From the NCBI GenBank assembly GCA_947846985.1, contig CANTUZ010000006.1:44747707-44811706 (forward strand): 64,000 bases of DNA. Direction: 5' to 3'. Below the pieces are notes generated by a model. It saw only the letters and a list, made by a program, of their open reading frames with translations, was not told where the DNA came from and did not search any database. This DNA comes from Fratercula arctica (Eukaryota; Chordata; Aves; Charadriiformes; Alcidae). Made by a program: the position numbers and the translations under genes. Shown piece by piece: positions 1 to 11,018 of this stretch; the stretch's first letter is position 1; every line of letters starts with the position of its first letter.

Positions 1-1359
1 CCAGCGCTGAGACCTCCATGGGGCCTTCTTAGGGAACATGAACATCAGAAATGTGTCACTTTTTTTCCTTTTTGTCTGTTCAATATGGTACCTTGGAAGA
101 CACTCTGAGCATCTTCTTGGCGAGACCAGGTTCCAGTGCTCTCCAAGGGGGAAAACCACAAAGCTTGGGATCTGTTTAAATCCCACTATGCCAGCAAAAC
201 AAGGTTTAAGTAGGATTTAAGTGGTATGTTGGGCTTCTGCATGGAAATGGATTTCACCCAAAGGGCCAGGTCAGCAATGTTTCTGAGGGATCAGATTCTT
301 CTCTTTAGAAGTCCCTGATCTATTTTTCCTGGGCTCCTTTTCACTCAAAGTTCCTAATGCCCAGGGTGTACAGTAAAAAGAAAAGGTAGAATACACACCT
401 GGAATTAAATATACCCTGAGGCTAACTTTACATTTGTGATTTACTTTTAGGACATAAAATAGGAATTTTAGATGTTCAGAACAGCATGAAGATAAGGAGC
501 TGCTCTTATGCGTGGTTTTTATATGAAGTGATTCAGAGGACAGACCACGAATCGGTATAGCAATTTTTGTTGATTGATAATGTTGTTTGATATGTTCAAA
601 TTAAAAGGAGTGCCACATTTTTTTCAGTCTGCTGTTACTTTTAAATAGAGAACAGAAAAAGAAAAAAGTTCTGTGGATGCATAATGATTTATACAAAATT
701 GTATATCTCTAGTAGAAGCAGAAGGTACTTGAAACCAAAGAAGAGTTAAGCTCCTGATCGGGCGACTGCTGCAAACTCTTGTTCTACAGTCTGTGGTTTG
801 CTTTTTGTCCCGTTAAGATTTTTGAGGCAATAATGAAAGGCTTTATTTTTGCTGAAGTGAACAAATGTGGAAACCGCGTATCTCTTCACTATGAAACTCA
901 ACTCTGCTTTTCCCAGCCACAGCTACCTGCTATGGCCTTGTGCAAGCCAAATCTGAGGGGGACCATGGAGAATTTCTTGCATAGTACTGGCCTGTAAATA
1001 AATGGTGTTGTTAGGTGGTGCATTTGTCCAAATCTGGCCTTCCTCTCATATCTGAAGTATTTGGTACCCTCCTCCCAATACAGTCTCTGCTTATGTGCCC
1101 TCCATAAGGCAACTTTTCATATAGTTATGTTTCTGACAACTTGGGCTAAGTCTTAGCATTGAATTCTTCAAAATCAAAAATGAAATGGCCAAAATTCTGA
1201 GTGTGAGGCCAAATACCCTCCTGCCTGGTATTTGTTATTGCAGGTTGTCGCCTCAAACCAATGAAGGGATATCATCATTAACCCTGTTAATGACTGCCAC
1301 CAACTGCAAAGATGTTGGCATGCAGTAATAAACTATCTATCATTATTTAATTATAACCA
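1..1359. other. AT-rich DNA, no gene recognised
   Basis: The stretch has only short open frames (60-72 codons) with no recognisable motif. I see no repeat element, hairpin or strong exon-like splice pair in it. Confidence 0.5.
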
Positions 1360-1500
1360 CAAGGCAAGCGCACATAGTTATACTGATTATTTATCAGTGA
1401 GAGGTTGATGGCTTTAATAGGCTAATAATCTCATAATGAATGCAGTTTAATTGCAGATACGGTGAGGCTGTGTAATTGTTATTTAAAGTGCAGAATAACT
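1360..1500. promoter_or_regulatory. Candidate conserved non-coding block
   Basis: This is a non-repetitive AT-rich block, dense in short homeodomain-type cores (TTAATTG, TAATAATC, TTTAAT) and lacking long homopolymers. It has the look of vertebrate conserved non-coding elements near developmental genes. That is a judgement of composition only; conservation cannot be measured here. No gene target can be named. Confidence 0.22.
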
Positions 1501-2884
1501 TCTGAAGTTGGAAAGCCCCAGACAAAACAAGGCGAACATACTTCAGCCGTCTTCTGAAACAGCACTTCCCGACACAGTGCCTTTATGTAGTGTATTAAAC
1601 TTCGGTTCAGTGAACCATGGGTCAAACACATGCAGTAAAAACTCAGGTTTTATGGCCTCTTTGGCTTTTGAAACACTCCTCTTTTTTCTTCTTTTTTGTT
1701 TTTTTTTTTTTTTGTACTGCGGTTATGAATGTTGCTTGATTTACAATATAATGTTTTTATATAAACAATACTCCTGGTAGCTTTTTGCTTGCAGAATATT
1801 GAAAATGGAGGGAGTATTCATAGGCATATGTTTAAAAGCCAAAAAGTAAGCCCAGTCTAACCTCCTGCTCTCCTTGGGAACTATTAACTGTCTGTAAGTT
1901 TTAGGTGGATCATAGTAGAATGTCATGGATTTATTGTTTTGTAACAATTTCTTCTAGTTAAAATTTCTTTTTTGTGAGTTTGAATTCATACATTTCAATT
2001 GTCCTACCAAGTGCTAAAATTCCCTTTGAACATAGGTGCTTCGCATGTTTACTAAATTAAATGAGCGGCTTAAAAATATTTCCTTTCAGAATGGTTTTCG
2101 ATTAGTATTGATCTATGTCATTTGGAGGTTGGTCACCATCTACAGTGAGCATCATATAAAAATCAAAACTGAGCTCTTTAGGGCACTTCTGTAAAAATAT
2201 TTAGGCTGCATGACTTCTATGCCAATGTCATCATACATGTACCTAATTCCCACAGTGTGTGTAAAGAATTAGACTATTTGAAAATCACTCCTGACATCTT
2301 CCTTTCTTTTTCATTGCTTCAGTGTCTTTAAAAGCTGGTCCTTTACATGTTTTCATTGTCCCATTCAAAAGAGAGATTTGCAGTTCAATTTGCACGTGGA
2401 TCTCTAAGTGGAAAACAATCATCTTTATATGGAAAGCAATCAATATCCAAATCAATTTTTACAATGGGCATAACAAATAATAGCATCCTTAAAAACTAAT
2501 CAGAGAAGAACAATATTTAAAAGAAAAAAAAAAAATACTGTTGGAGCACACAAATGCTTCAGCGCCTGAACCAGGGGAATGGCCCTGTACGGTTTCTTGG
2601 CTTCCTTGTACTCCAAGCTTTTTTCCAGTTCTCTGTTCCCATTTAATATTGGCACACATTCATAGCAGCATAGTTCTTTTTTTTTTTTTTTTCCCCCCCA
2701 TTAAAGCATCCAGATTTAAAAATAAAAATATGAAAAGCATGGAGTGAGTAGGTGGAAATCCTTTGTTGCTGAGCCAAATTGAAAGATGGACATTCCGTAA
2801 TTTTCTGACACAGTGGGCGCTCTGCATTGGGAGGGGGGAAGGAAAGAGCTCTTGAAGCTATGTTTCCCTTTATCAGCTTGTGTG
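1501..2884. other. No gene recognised; T-tracts
   Basis: Holds long T-tracts near 1700 and 2680 and a short GGGAGGGGGG run near 2831. The open frame at 1508-1780 runs into the T-tract (poly-Phe) and looks spurious. Confidence 0.45.
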
Positions 2885-3215
2885 CCTTGAGTGTACTTTC
2901 TAGTTAAAACTTTTAAATGACTTTAATTACAGAAACTAAAAAGGGCCGCTGCAGAAATTATTCCCACACAAGTTAAAAGGTCATTAAAAGTTTGGGCCAT
3001 CAAGCTAATCTGTGAACAATACTGCGCGTGAGATGTTCTAACGCCAGTAATTATATTGCGAGATCTCCTTTCTGCCGCGGCATTTTCCTACCCCTTCATA
3101 CAGCCCCTGGCAGAGTGCACTCTTCAAACTCTTCTGCAATCTAAATAACAAGTGGTCATTATCGCAGCTTAATAATTGAGAGCCTGCCATAAAACCTCAG
3201 ATGTGTGGTTCTGTA
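2885..3215. promoter_or_regulatory. Candidate conserved non-coding block
   Basis: A roughly 330-bp unique block containing TTTAATTACA, GTCATTAAAAG, CAGTAATTATA and GCTTAATAATTG, with an embedded GC-richer centre (CCGCGGCA near 3076). The mix of clustered TAAT cores in complex, non-repetitive sequence is typical of developmental enhancers. The assignment is by appearance only, and no start codon, splice pair or open frame explains the block. Confidence 0.25.
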
Positions 3216-6200
3216 ATAAAACTCTGACAGGTCAGGCTCCGGTTAAATTCACCTGAAATTTTGTGAGCCGAGCTCTGCTGTAGAGAAATCTCATGAGAAG
3301 AGGTTTGCCGTCTCTTCTGTGTGCTTACATTAGGAAATGCCAGTAAGTCTGAGCTTTGGCCAAGCTTCAACCTTTTCCTTTTCAGTTCAGACTTGGTAAA
3401 TAATATATTATCTTGACGAATCTTTATCACCACAAATCTTTCGAGAAAATTAGGCCACTTGACAAATTTTAAATGGAAAATCCTGACCTGCAGCAGAGTT
3501 GACTTTATAAACGCTGCAGAAACCTTACGTTATCTTCAGCTTCAGAAGGTCAGGCAGTTCCGCAAGTGCAACTTCAAACATCTGATTGTGACTCTTACCT
3601 GTCCGTGGGATTTGCAATGTCATTTAGGTGCACAACACCCTGAAGAAAAACACTTTGGTGTGCCTGAAGTTCGCTTGTAGTAACCTTGGATGACTGTTGT
3701 TCAAACAACCGGCAACGCTGCAGGCTGGTGTTGAAATGTAATAAATAGGAAGACTTTATTTAAAACCATTGCTGTGCACATGGGTGTTAACTGAATTTTT
3801 GTGCATCGTCTTTAGCCTGTGTGCTTCCCAAGACAAAATCCACCTCTTCCCCTGGGTGCAGCGCTGAGGACAGCTGCACAGCTGAAAGAATTATAGCAGC
3901 AATTAGTCGTTTGCTAGAAATTAATTCAGCATGAGGTTGTTCAGCTCAGCTTGGTGATCTGAATATACTGCAGCTTGCAGGCAGAAGAAGAAAATCTACA
4001 GAAAAGTATGTTTAGTGTTATTTTTTGATTCCACACGGTGCTTGGGCTATGGTTGCAGATCTGTAGTGCAAGTTGATATCAAAGCCATACATTAATGGTG
4101 CTCGCTGATTTTCATAATCAACTTCTTTTTTCATCACACTTAAACACAGTCTGCTCCAGGTTTCCAGTGTATTTAGAGGGTAAGCAGAGCAGATGGGGAC
4201 ATGAGACTTGAATGAGGATGACAGGGTTTGTTTCTCAGTTGTGGTACAAAGAGATGAAGTCCCTTCCCAATATATTGTATACGCCCAAACCATCAAGATG
4301 AAATGGAGATACTGCTGTGCACTGGTCTGGTGCTTTTAGCTAGCTGGAAGGCCATGACCAGTATGTGTTGTCTAATGGATGACCAAAATCTGTTTCTTAA
4401 ACTGAGTATTATATATGTAAGAATTTCTTCTGTTACTTTTGGTGAGATGTGAATGGCACATCCAGGATATTCGGTAAGCAAGAGCACTCTTTTTTTTTTT
4501 TTTTTTCCTATAGGCCATAATTAAGGCATTGTTGATAGGAGAACGTGAAATACCCCAACATAAAATACACCTCACCAAGTCACTGAATTTATTGGCCTTC
4601 CTACCTCCTCTTTCTGCAGTGTTAGCAGGTCTGGATTCTTCTTATGTTTTTCAGAATTTCCTGGGTTTATAAAACTGGTTGGCTGATATCTTGCAATAGC
4701 CATTAAATGTATTTTGCTGTAATTTACAGCACTTATTATTGAGAAAGGAGTCAGAGAGCTTTCAGTTGAACTTTGTTTCGCAGGATCCTGAAGGTTTTTT
4801 GTTCTAGCATGTATTTTTGTGAAACGTGTGATGCTCTGATTTTTATTTTTTTTTTTTTTTGGTGAATTGGAGACCTGATCTTGGTGGAGGTGACAAACAT
4901 CTTACTGAGCAACTGAAAGGTTGAAGATGATAATTTCACTTCAGAAATGTGTATTAGTGTCTCTAAAATCACATTTTCTCTGAATTTCGAGAACTCAAAT
5001 AGCAAAACATAAACATGTGAAGATATTCAATTTTCTGTCTTTTTTCTTATGACATTCAGGAAACTTCCCTTCAGCAATTTAGTCGACGTGAAGTATTCCA
5101 ACTTAAATAAAACAAGACATTGGTGTGAAGGAACTTTTATGGAACAATATCCCGAGCGGCTCAAGCACTGTGTGCATGCTCATTAAATAATAATAGTACT
5201 AAAGCCATGATCCAGATTCCATTGGCTTTAGTTAAAAATAATGACAGCCTATTTGGGTAACTTAGAAATAATATTTTAGATATTGGAAGACTTGTTTTAA
5301 ACCTGAACTGCTGTAAGCCCACGTGAATGGGAACCAAGCCCCGTTTTCCAGATGCAGGAACTCATTCACTGGGTTTCAGCTCTGCCAAACGGCTTCTTCC
5401 CCCGGTCTGGAGCAAGGCGGGGAATGAGAGAGCTGCTCTCGTTCCTCCATGCTGCTGCTTCAAATTCCGTTTGGTTTGTAGGCAGGTTATTTCATCTTTC
5501 ATTCAACCTGTATAGGTTTGTAACTTTATCTCGTTTCAGGCAGAGTTAAATGTTATCACTCGTACAGCAGCTTGTAAACCAAACGTGTGAGCTGATAACA
5601 CGTCGTACCTCGCTGTAGCCCCTGCTTGTTTGCAAGAGGGAGTAGCATCTCCCTGGGTGTGTGAGCAGCAGCCTTCCAAATCAGGGATGGATTTTGAAGA
5701 CGTGACATATTGTGCCATAAAAGGAACAAAATGCAGTGAAAGACTTGCTAGCGTAAGACAGTAAAATAAATTGAAGTCACTGAAGTACAAAGCCACACTG
5801 GAGTATTTAATTTCATCCCACAAAAGGATGCGGCTAAGTGTTGGCACCAGCTAGTTTAGCTAAACTGTCCAATTTTTTCTTTTATATATTTATAAGCATA
5901 CGCGTGTGTGTACATGAGAAATGATGATGGGCTACTTTGTTTTGACACCCAGGTCCTTGTATGTACAATTCAGTCTTTTTAGTGACAAAATAGTAAAACT
6001 CAGTCTTCAGCATGTAGCTGTTGCCTGACCTCAGGTCGGGTGGAATTTTATTTTTATGTTTTTTAACTTAAAAGAGAAAAGATATTATGTAGATAGCTAG
6101 CTAGGTCACAGAGCCTTCATATGTATGCATTTTTTTTCTCAGAGGATTTAGACCTGTATGTATTTTCTTGTGCTATGACATAAGCTGCTTTTCCTAAGTG

Positions 6201-7083
6201 TTGAAAAATGTTTTTGCCATACTATTTACTTTATATACATGTATACCAAAATAGCATAGTAAATCCTAGCTTTATTGAACACTTAGTGTGTTGGCAGCAG
6301 GAGATATTTTTTTTTTTTAAGCATTTGTGATAGTTAACACCAGCGAACTCCTTAAGTGTGACAAAAGAAAACAAGGTCAAAAGGCTTATTTTTTCCATCT
6401 TGTAGATAAACACTTTCTGCCTTGAAAACAAGCCATGAAATATTAAAACCAAAGCATAAACACATAAGGTTTATGTCAAGTCATACTTTGGTATTAAAAC
6501 AAAATGCTACCACCAGGCAGCATGAGCTGTTCAATAGCAGAGCTCACCGGAATCCAATATAAATACCAAATTCCACCTGGGCCGTAAAGATGGATCTGTC
6601 TTTCCATTTTACCAGAAACCTTATTTTACTTATAGGACTCTGGAAAGCAAACAAACAAAAATAATCAAGAGTGTACAACTTAAAGCTTAAATCGATATCT
6701 CTTTCCAGAAAACTCGATGAATTTTTTTTCTCTCCCCCTAAAATAGTTCATGAAAGTATTCTCAGAAAAGATAGAAAGGGGAAAAGTAATTTCCATTTAT
6801 ATAGAGATATACTGAGGAGTAAACCTACAAGCCCTCCTCCCTCTTCGGTGTGAAGACTTTGGTGATAAAGACGCAGCGGCTACATTTGGAGAACTTTAGG
6901 GCTCAGTTCTGCACCTTGACCACGCCATAGCAGGGATGAGGCGGCTGATGGCGTTATGGTTTTTAAATGACCCGATAGTTTGGGTACCTGCAGGTTGGAC
7001 AGGTTGGTATCCCATAAGAACGCTGATACTGCTTCCTCAGGCAGGTTTAGTCTTGTCCATGTCTTGTTCCAGCCGAAACTCTC
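3216..7083. other. No gene recognised
   Basis: Contains scattered short open frames on both strands, including 5536-5847 minus (103 codons), none of which resembles a protein family. T-tracts lie near 4490, 4845 and 6310. A 41-bp minus-strand segment at 3599-3639 sits between an acceptor-like TTTTTCTTCAG and a donor-like CAG/GTAAGA, but it is too short to support alone. Confidence 0.4.
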
Positions 7084-7372
7084 CCGTTGCAGGCTCTGGT
7101 ACAGCTGCCTGCGCATCCGACGTGTCCCGAAGGCAGGGCGGGAGCTGCCTGGTGGAAAGAGGCAATACAAGGGTAATAGGGAAGAGGAGAGTAGTCAGGA
7201 ATATTTCATGGTTACACACTTAAGGGTCTTTTTTGTGTGAAAGTGAATTATTCCTGCCTGTGCAGTGCCAGCAGCACGGCCCTTGGCGCAGCAGGGTAGC
7301 GGTGGCGGTTGGGCAGGCAGGGATGGCGGTGTCGCTCCCACAGCAAAGCCGCGACGTCCCCCGAGGGACCGG
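7084..7372. promoter_or_regulatory. CpG-rich patch
   Basis: CpG dinucleotides cluster in two sub-blocks: about 6 in 7084-7140 and about 11 in 7278-7372, in an otherwise CpG-poor neighbourhood. Several overlapping open frames on both strands (60-96 codons) arise from the high GC and are not credible genes. The patch could be a small CpG island, an alternative promoter or a GC-rich relic. No TATA box or defined exon was seen. Confidence 0.3.
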
Positions 7373-10284
7373 GAAAGTACTCTTGTCCAGAATAAAACTC
7401 ACTTTTTGTTCAGCTCTGTTGGAATTCAGTTTTGTTTTCCCGCAATCCTGATCTGTGCAAGTACTTGGAGATGCTGCAAAGCTTCCAGAGATTGTTTTCA
7501 TTTTTAAATTTTATTTAATTCTTCAGATCTTTAAGAAAACAGACTTTTTTATCAGACCCTGCATCTTTCTCTTTATTTTTTAAATATAGAGCAATTGCCA
7601 TATTTTATTATTTCTTTACTTAGAGTAATAAAACACAACCTTTTAGAATAATTGAGGAGGAATATAAAAAAACAATTGCCAAAAAAGCACAACAGTACAA
7701 ATGTAAATCAGGCACATTTTTACTTTTCCAGATCTGTGTTAGGCCCTCATTAGCTGGTCCATCGTGGTAATCCTTTTCAAATTGTTTAATTTTCTTTTCT
7801 AAATCCATGCTTTCATTGATCTGCATCTTTATCCTGCGCAAAGTTTCTTTAATGGTGATCCCACTAATGAAAGCTAATATACTGGAGATTTCTGTATGTC
7901 TTGGTGGAACAAACATTTAAGCTGGGGCTGGGGGAAGCTGATTTTCAGAGAGTTGTCAGAGTTTTTGAGCTTTTATACATTTAAGCTGTGTCACATATAT
8001 AGATATATGTCCACTTTCTCTCTTTCTGGTAAGCATTTCTAAAATGTACAATGGGGAAGGTTAAGTCTCAGCCCTTTTTCGCTAAATAATACTGGTGGTA
8101 TACAAATACTAAAAAGTAAATTAACTTTGCTAGCCAAACTCGATGCTGGTAGTTTTCTTAGTGGTTATGTCAAGCTGTTTTCAGGTCATGGTTCCTGAAA
8201 GTTCCGGAAAGAAAAACTTCTAAAGTTCAGAAAAGCAAAGTTTACTTGAGTTAAGGGAATAAAAAAATGTATATGTATGTATGTATGTGTATGTACTCTT
8301 CGATGCTGTTTATTCATCATGTTAATTGTGTGGTGTTGCGTAGCACACCGGACTGAGTGGTTCAGGTGGCGTTGGTCAGAAGAGAGCTGATAGAGCACAG
8401 GGATGAAGGCTTGGGCAGAAAGTCTTTGCCGTCAATCAGGCACAACCCACCAACCAGCCTTCCCTTCCCACCCCACCCTCCGCAGCAAGCAGCCAGTCCG
8501 AAGGGCCCTAATAACAGCAAAAGCAAAGCTAAATACTACCACCACCCCCAAAAGCCAGATCTCTGGACCGTTTATCCCTTGTTTGGTTTGAACAATTTCA
8601 GTAGAAAATAATTCTGAAAAGCTTTAATTACTTCAATGAGGTTGGGTTTTTTTATTCTTTCTCAAATGTTTCTACTAAAAAATAAATAATAATAATTAAA
8701 AAAGAGACCAGCTTTAGAAAGCAGTAAAAAATGAAAATAATCCAGTTTTCCATCAGAAAAGCCTGTCTGGTCAGACATTTCAGTGAAATATTCTTCTGAA
8801 GCAAGCTATAAAAAAAATAATCTGGACAAAACTTCTATATTGTATTTTAAGGAGAAAGAGAGGGAATGAAAGGAGTGAAGAAATCTGTTTCATATTTCAT
8901 GTCCAACTTTTGAATACACTTTTCCATTCTGAAGTCCCTTTCAGATGAATATTTCTGCTTTCTTCAGAAAATCCTGACCCCTCTTTTGTGTCTGTATAAG
9001 ATTTTAATTAAAGCTGACCGGGGAAAGGACCATTATTCAAGAGAGAAGCAGCCGCTGAGGGTTTCCTGGAAGCAAAACTTCTGCTTTTGTTCGTGATGCT
9101 CTATTCTATCGCTGCTCTCTGAACAAGACCAAAGAAAATAGGAAGGGCAGTATCCCCATCTCTGTGGGTTGACCCATGAGTCGTCTTGTAGAGAAACGGT
9201 ATAGTTAATGTAAGCAGTATAGATGTTAAAACACGGCACGTGGTTGGCAAGATTTCTTTTTCCTGGTGTATCTCTGCACTCACTGCGTTTCTTAAAATTC
9301 CACCATTATCACCGCTATAGCACCCATAGCTCCATTGTTAAGAGATACATATGGATGCATTTAAAGATCTTTTCTTGTACGTAATGTGGTTCACGCCTTC
9401 AGCTGTGGACAGGGTAATTATGTTCCCTCAATTGTATTTTCACACTGTATTTGAAACAAAATGCTAAAAAGAAAAAGCAAACAAGGAGGAGAAAGAAGAC
9501 AACTGGTAACAGTGGTAGGAGTTGCAAGCAATGTGTATTTTGGCTGAAGTTTGGCATGATTTCAAAGGTAAAATCGTGAGCTTAGAATGACACAAAAATT
9601 GAGCCAGAATTTCAAGCAGTTGCGGAGAAGCTGGCGTTTAAGACAACATCAGCAATTTTTGAAGAAAGGGAAGTTGATTTACACGTGGCATGTATTGAAA
9701 TATAGCAAGCAAAGAGAGAGGGAGATTATCGAGGATTTATGCAAGAAAATTAAACTATAAAATCTGTGGGAAGGTCTAACATTGCGTTCCCTCAGGGGAC
9801 AGTGGTTCGGATTAGTGCGAATGGGTCGGAGCGTTGTACATGACGCAGAGCGTGCGTGGCTGTCGACAGAGGAGGAGGATTTGTTGAGCACCTGTGGGAA
9901 GCGTGAATTGCAGTGATCCAGCTGTAAGAGGCTGAAATCATTCTTTGCAGGTACTTATATCTTAAAGATGTTCTTATTTTGATTAGTATATACTTACTGA
10001 TTTAGCTGGCTTATATGTTTTCAAATCCATTTTTAACGCAAATATTGGATCAAATGTAAGACTAATGCTTTCAGATATTGAACTACAAGATCTTCAGTGT
10101 TTTGTGGGGAGTTAAGAGTTGTAGGGGGAGTCGGTAACACTCAAGTAAGTGCTTTTTGGTACAGAAGAGGTGTCACGGTGACAGTCATTCAGTCATGATT
10201 TCAGATGCATCCAGTTCTCTAGATAGACTCCTAGGAAAAGTGTCAAGGTGTGAGAAGTGTTTGGTGGGAACAGGAGGAAAGCGT
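7373..10284. other. No gene recognised
   Basis: AT-rich sequence with a short imperfect (ATGT)n run at 8268-8294 and a weak 8-bp-arm hairpin at 7993-8010. The open frame at 7620-7916 (minus, 98 codons) has a coiled-coil-like heptad look but no recognised family and no supporting context. Confidence 0.4.
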
Positions 10285-10288
10285 CTGT

Positions 10289-10308
10289 AAGAAAGAAAGA
10301 AAGAAAAA
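10289..10308 (+). repeat. (GAAA)n microsatellite
   Basis: Four to five tandem GAAA units are readable directly in the sequence. It is short and likely length-polymorphic. Confidence 0.7.
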
Positions 10309-10854
10309 TCCTATTATCAAAGAAGAAACTATTTTTATACTCTCTTTTTGAGGAAGCGCTGTGAAAGTGGGTTTGGGAGCTGCCCTGCAATTGGGTTGAT
10401 CCATATTTGCGTGGCAGGGTCACGCTGCTGACTGCAAGCAGTACTGTAGGTAACTAATAGCAATTAAACCCAAGGAAAATGCCCACAAACACCGAGTCGT
10501 GGGTAGGAAGGCTTCAGGCTCTGCCAGCACATAGTGCCCCTTCTTGCTTTCTGCTGGGAAAGCAGGAGTTAGTCCTATTGGACATCATTTATGAACAAGC
10601 ATTTCAGGTAGCCATCGTTTATCACAGTCATGTAAATCTCTGCAGGCACTGGTAGCCCAAATGTTACCCGCTAGCTTTAACATGGACACCGGTGAGAATG
10701 AGGCCAAACCTAAAGAGTGCCAAAGTCATCTCCACTGCTGGAAGCCATGCACAGCATCTTGGCTCTTCAGCACTAATTGTAAAGGGGAGAAAAGGCACGA
10801 AGTTCTACTCTTAGGATATACGCAACATCTAACACAGGGACCGGGACAGATGTA

Positions 10855-10960
10855 GTGTGGGGGTTTGGGGATTTTTTGGTTTGGTTTGGTTTTATGCGGA
10901 GTGTTTGGATTTGTGGCTGGTTTTGGTTTTTTGTTTTTTGTTTGTTTTTTTTTTTTTTTC
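10855..10960 (+). repeat. T/G-rich low-complexity tract
   Basis: About 105 bp almost free of A and C, built from GGTTTGGTTTGG-like steps and G-runs, ending in a long T run. Open frames across it encode Phe/Gly/Trp-rich runs and are artefacts. It abuts the fold-back hairpin that starts at 10962. A similar T/G-rich tract at 17121-17196 also ends in an inverted repeat. Confidence 0.75.
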
Positions 10961-10961
10961 T

Positions 10962-11018
10962 CAATAGTAATACTCTTCTTGGACCTCTGGACAAGGTCCA
11001 AGAAGAGTATTACTCTTG
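10962..11018. repeat. Near-perfect fold-back inverted repeat (hairpin)
   Basis: Two 24-nt arms, 10962-10985 and 10995-11018, are reverse complements with a single mismatch, and the 19 innermost arm positions are perfect. A 9-nt loop separates them. The second arm and its flank also contain a nested odd palindrome, AAGAGTA-T-TACTCTT. Parts of arm 1 (TACTCTT, GGAC) recur as direct copies at 11011-11021. A sequence followed by its inverse and then a partial direct copy is what a local template switch during replication can leave. A small RNA hairpin is the alternative; the very perfect stem is unusual for an animal microRNA precursor but not excluded. Confidence 0.85.

Noticed and set aside
3599..3639. 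41-bp minus-strand micro-exon candidate
   Set aside because: The splice-like borders are good, but so short a segment has no frame information and such pairs arise by chance.
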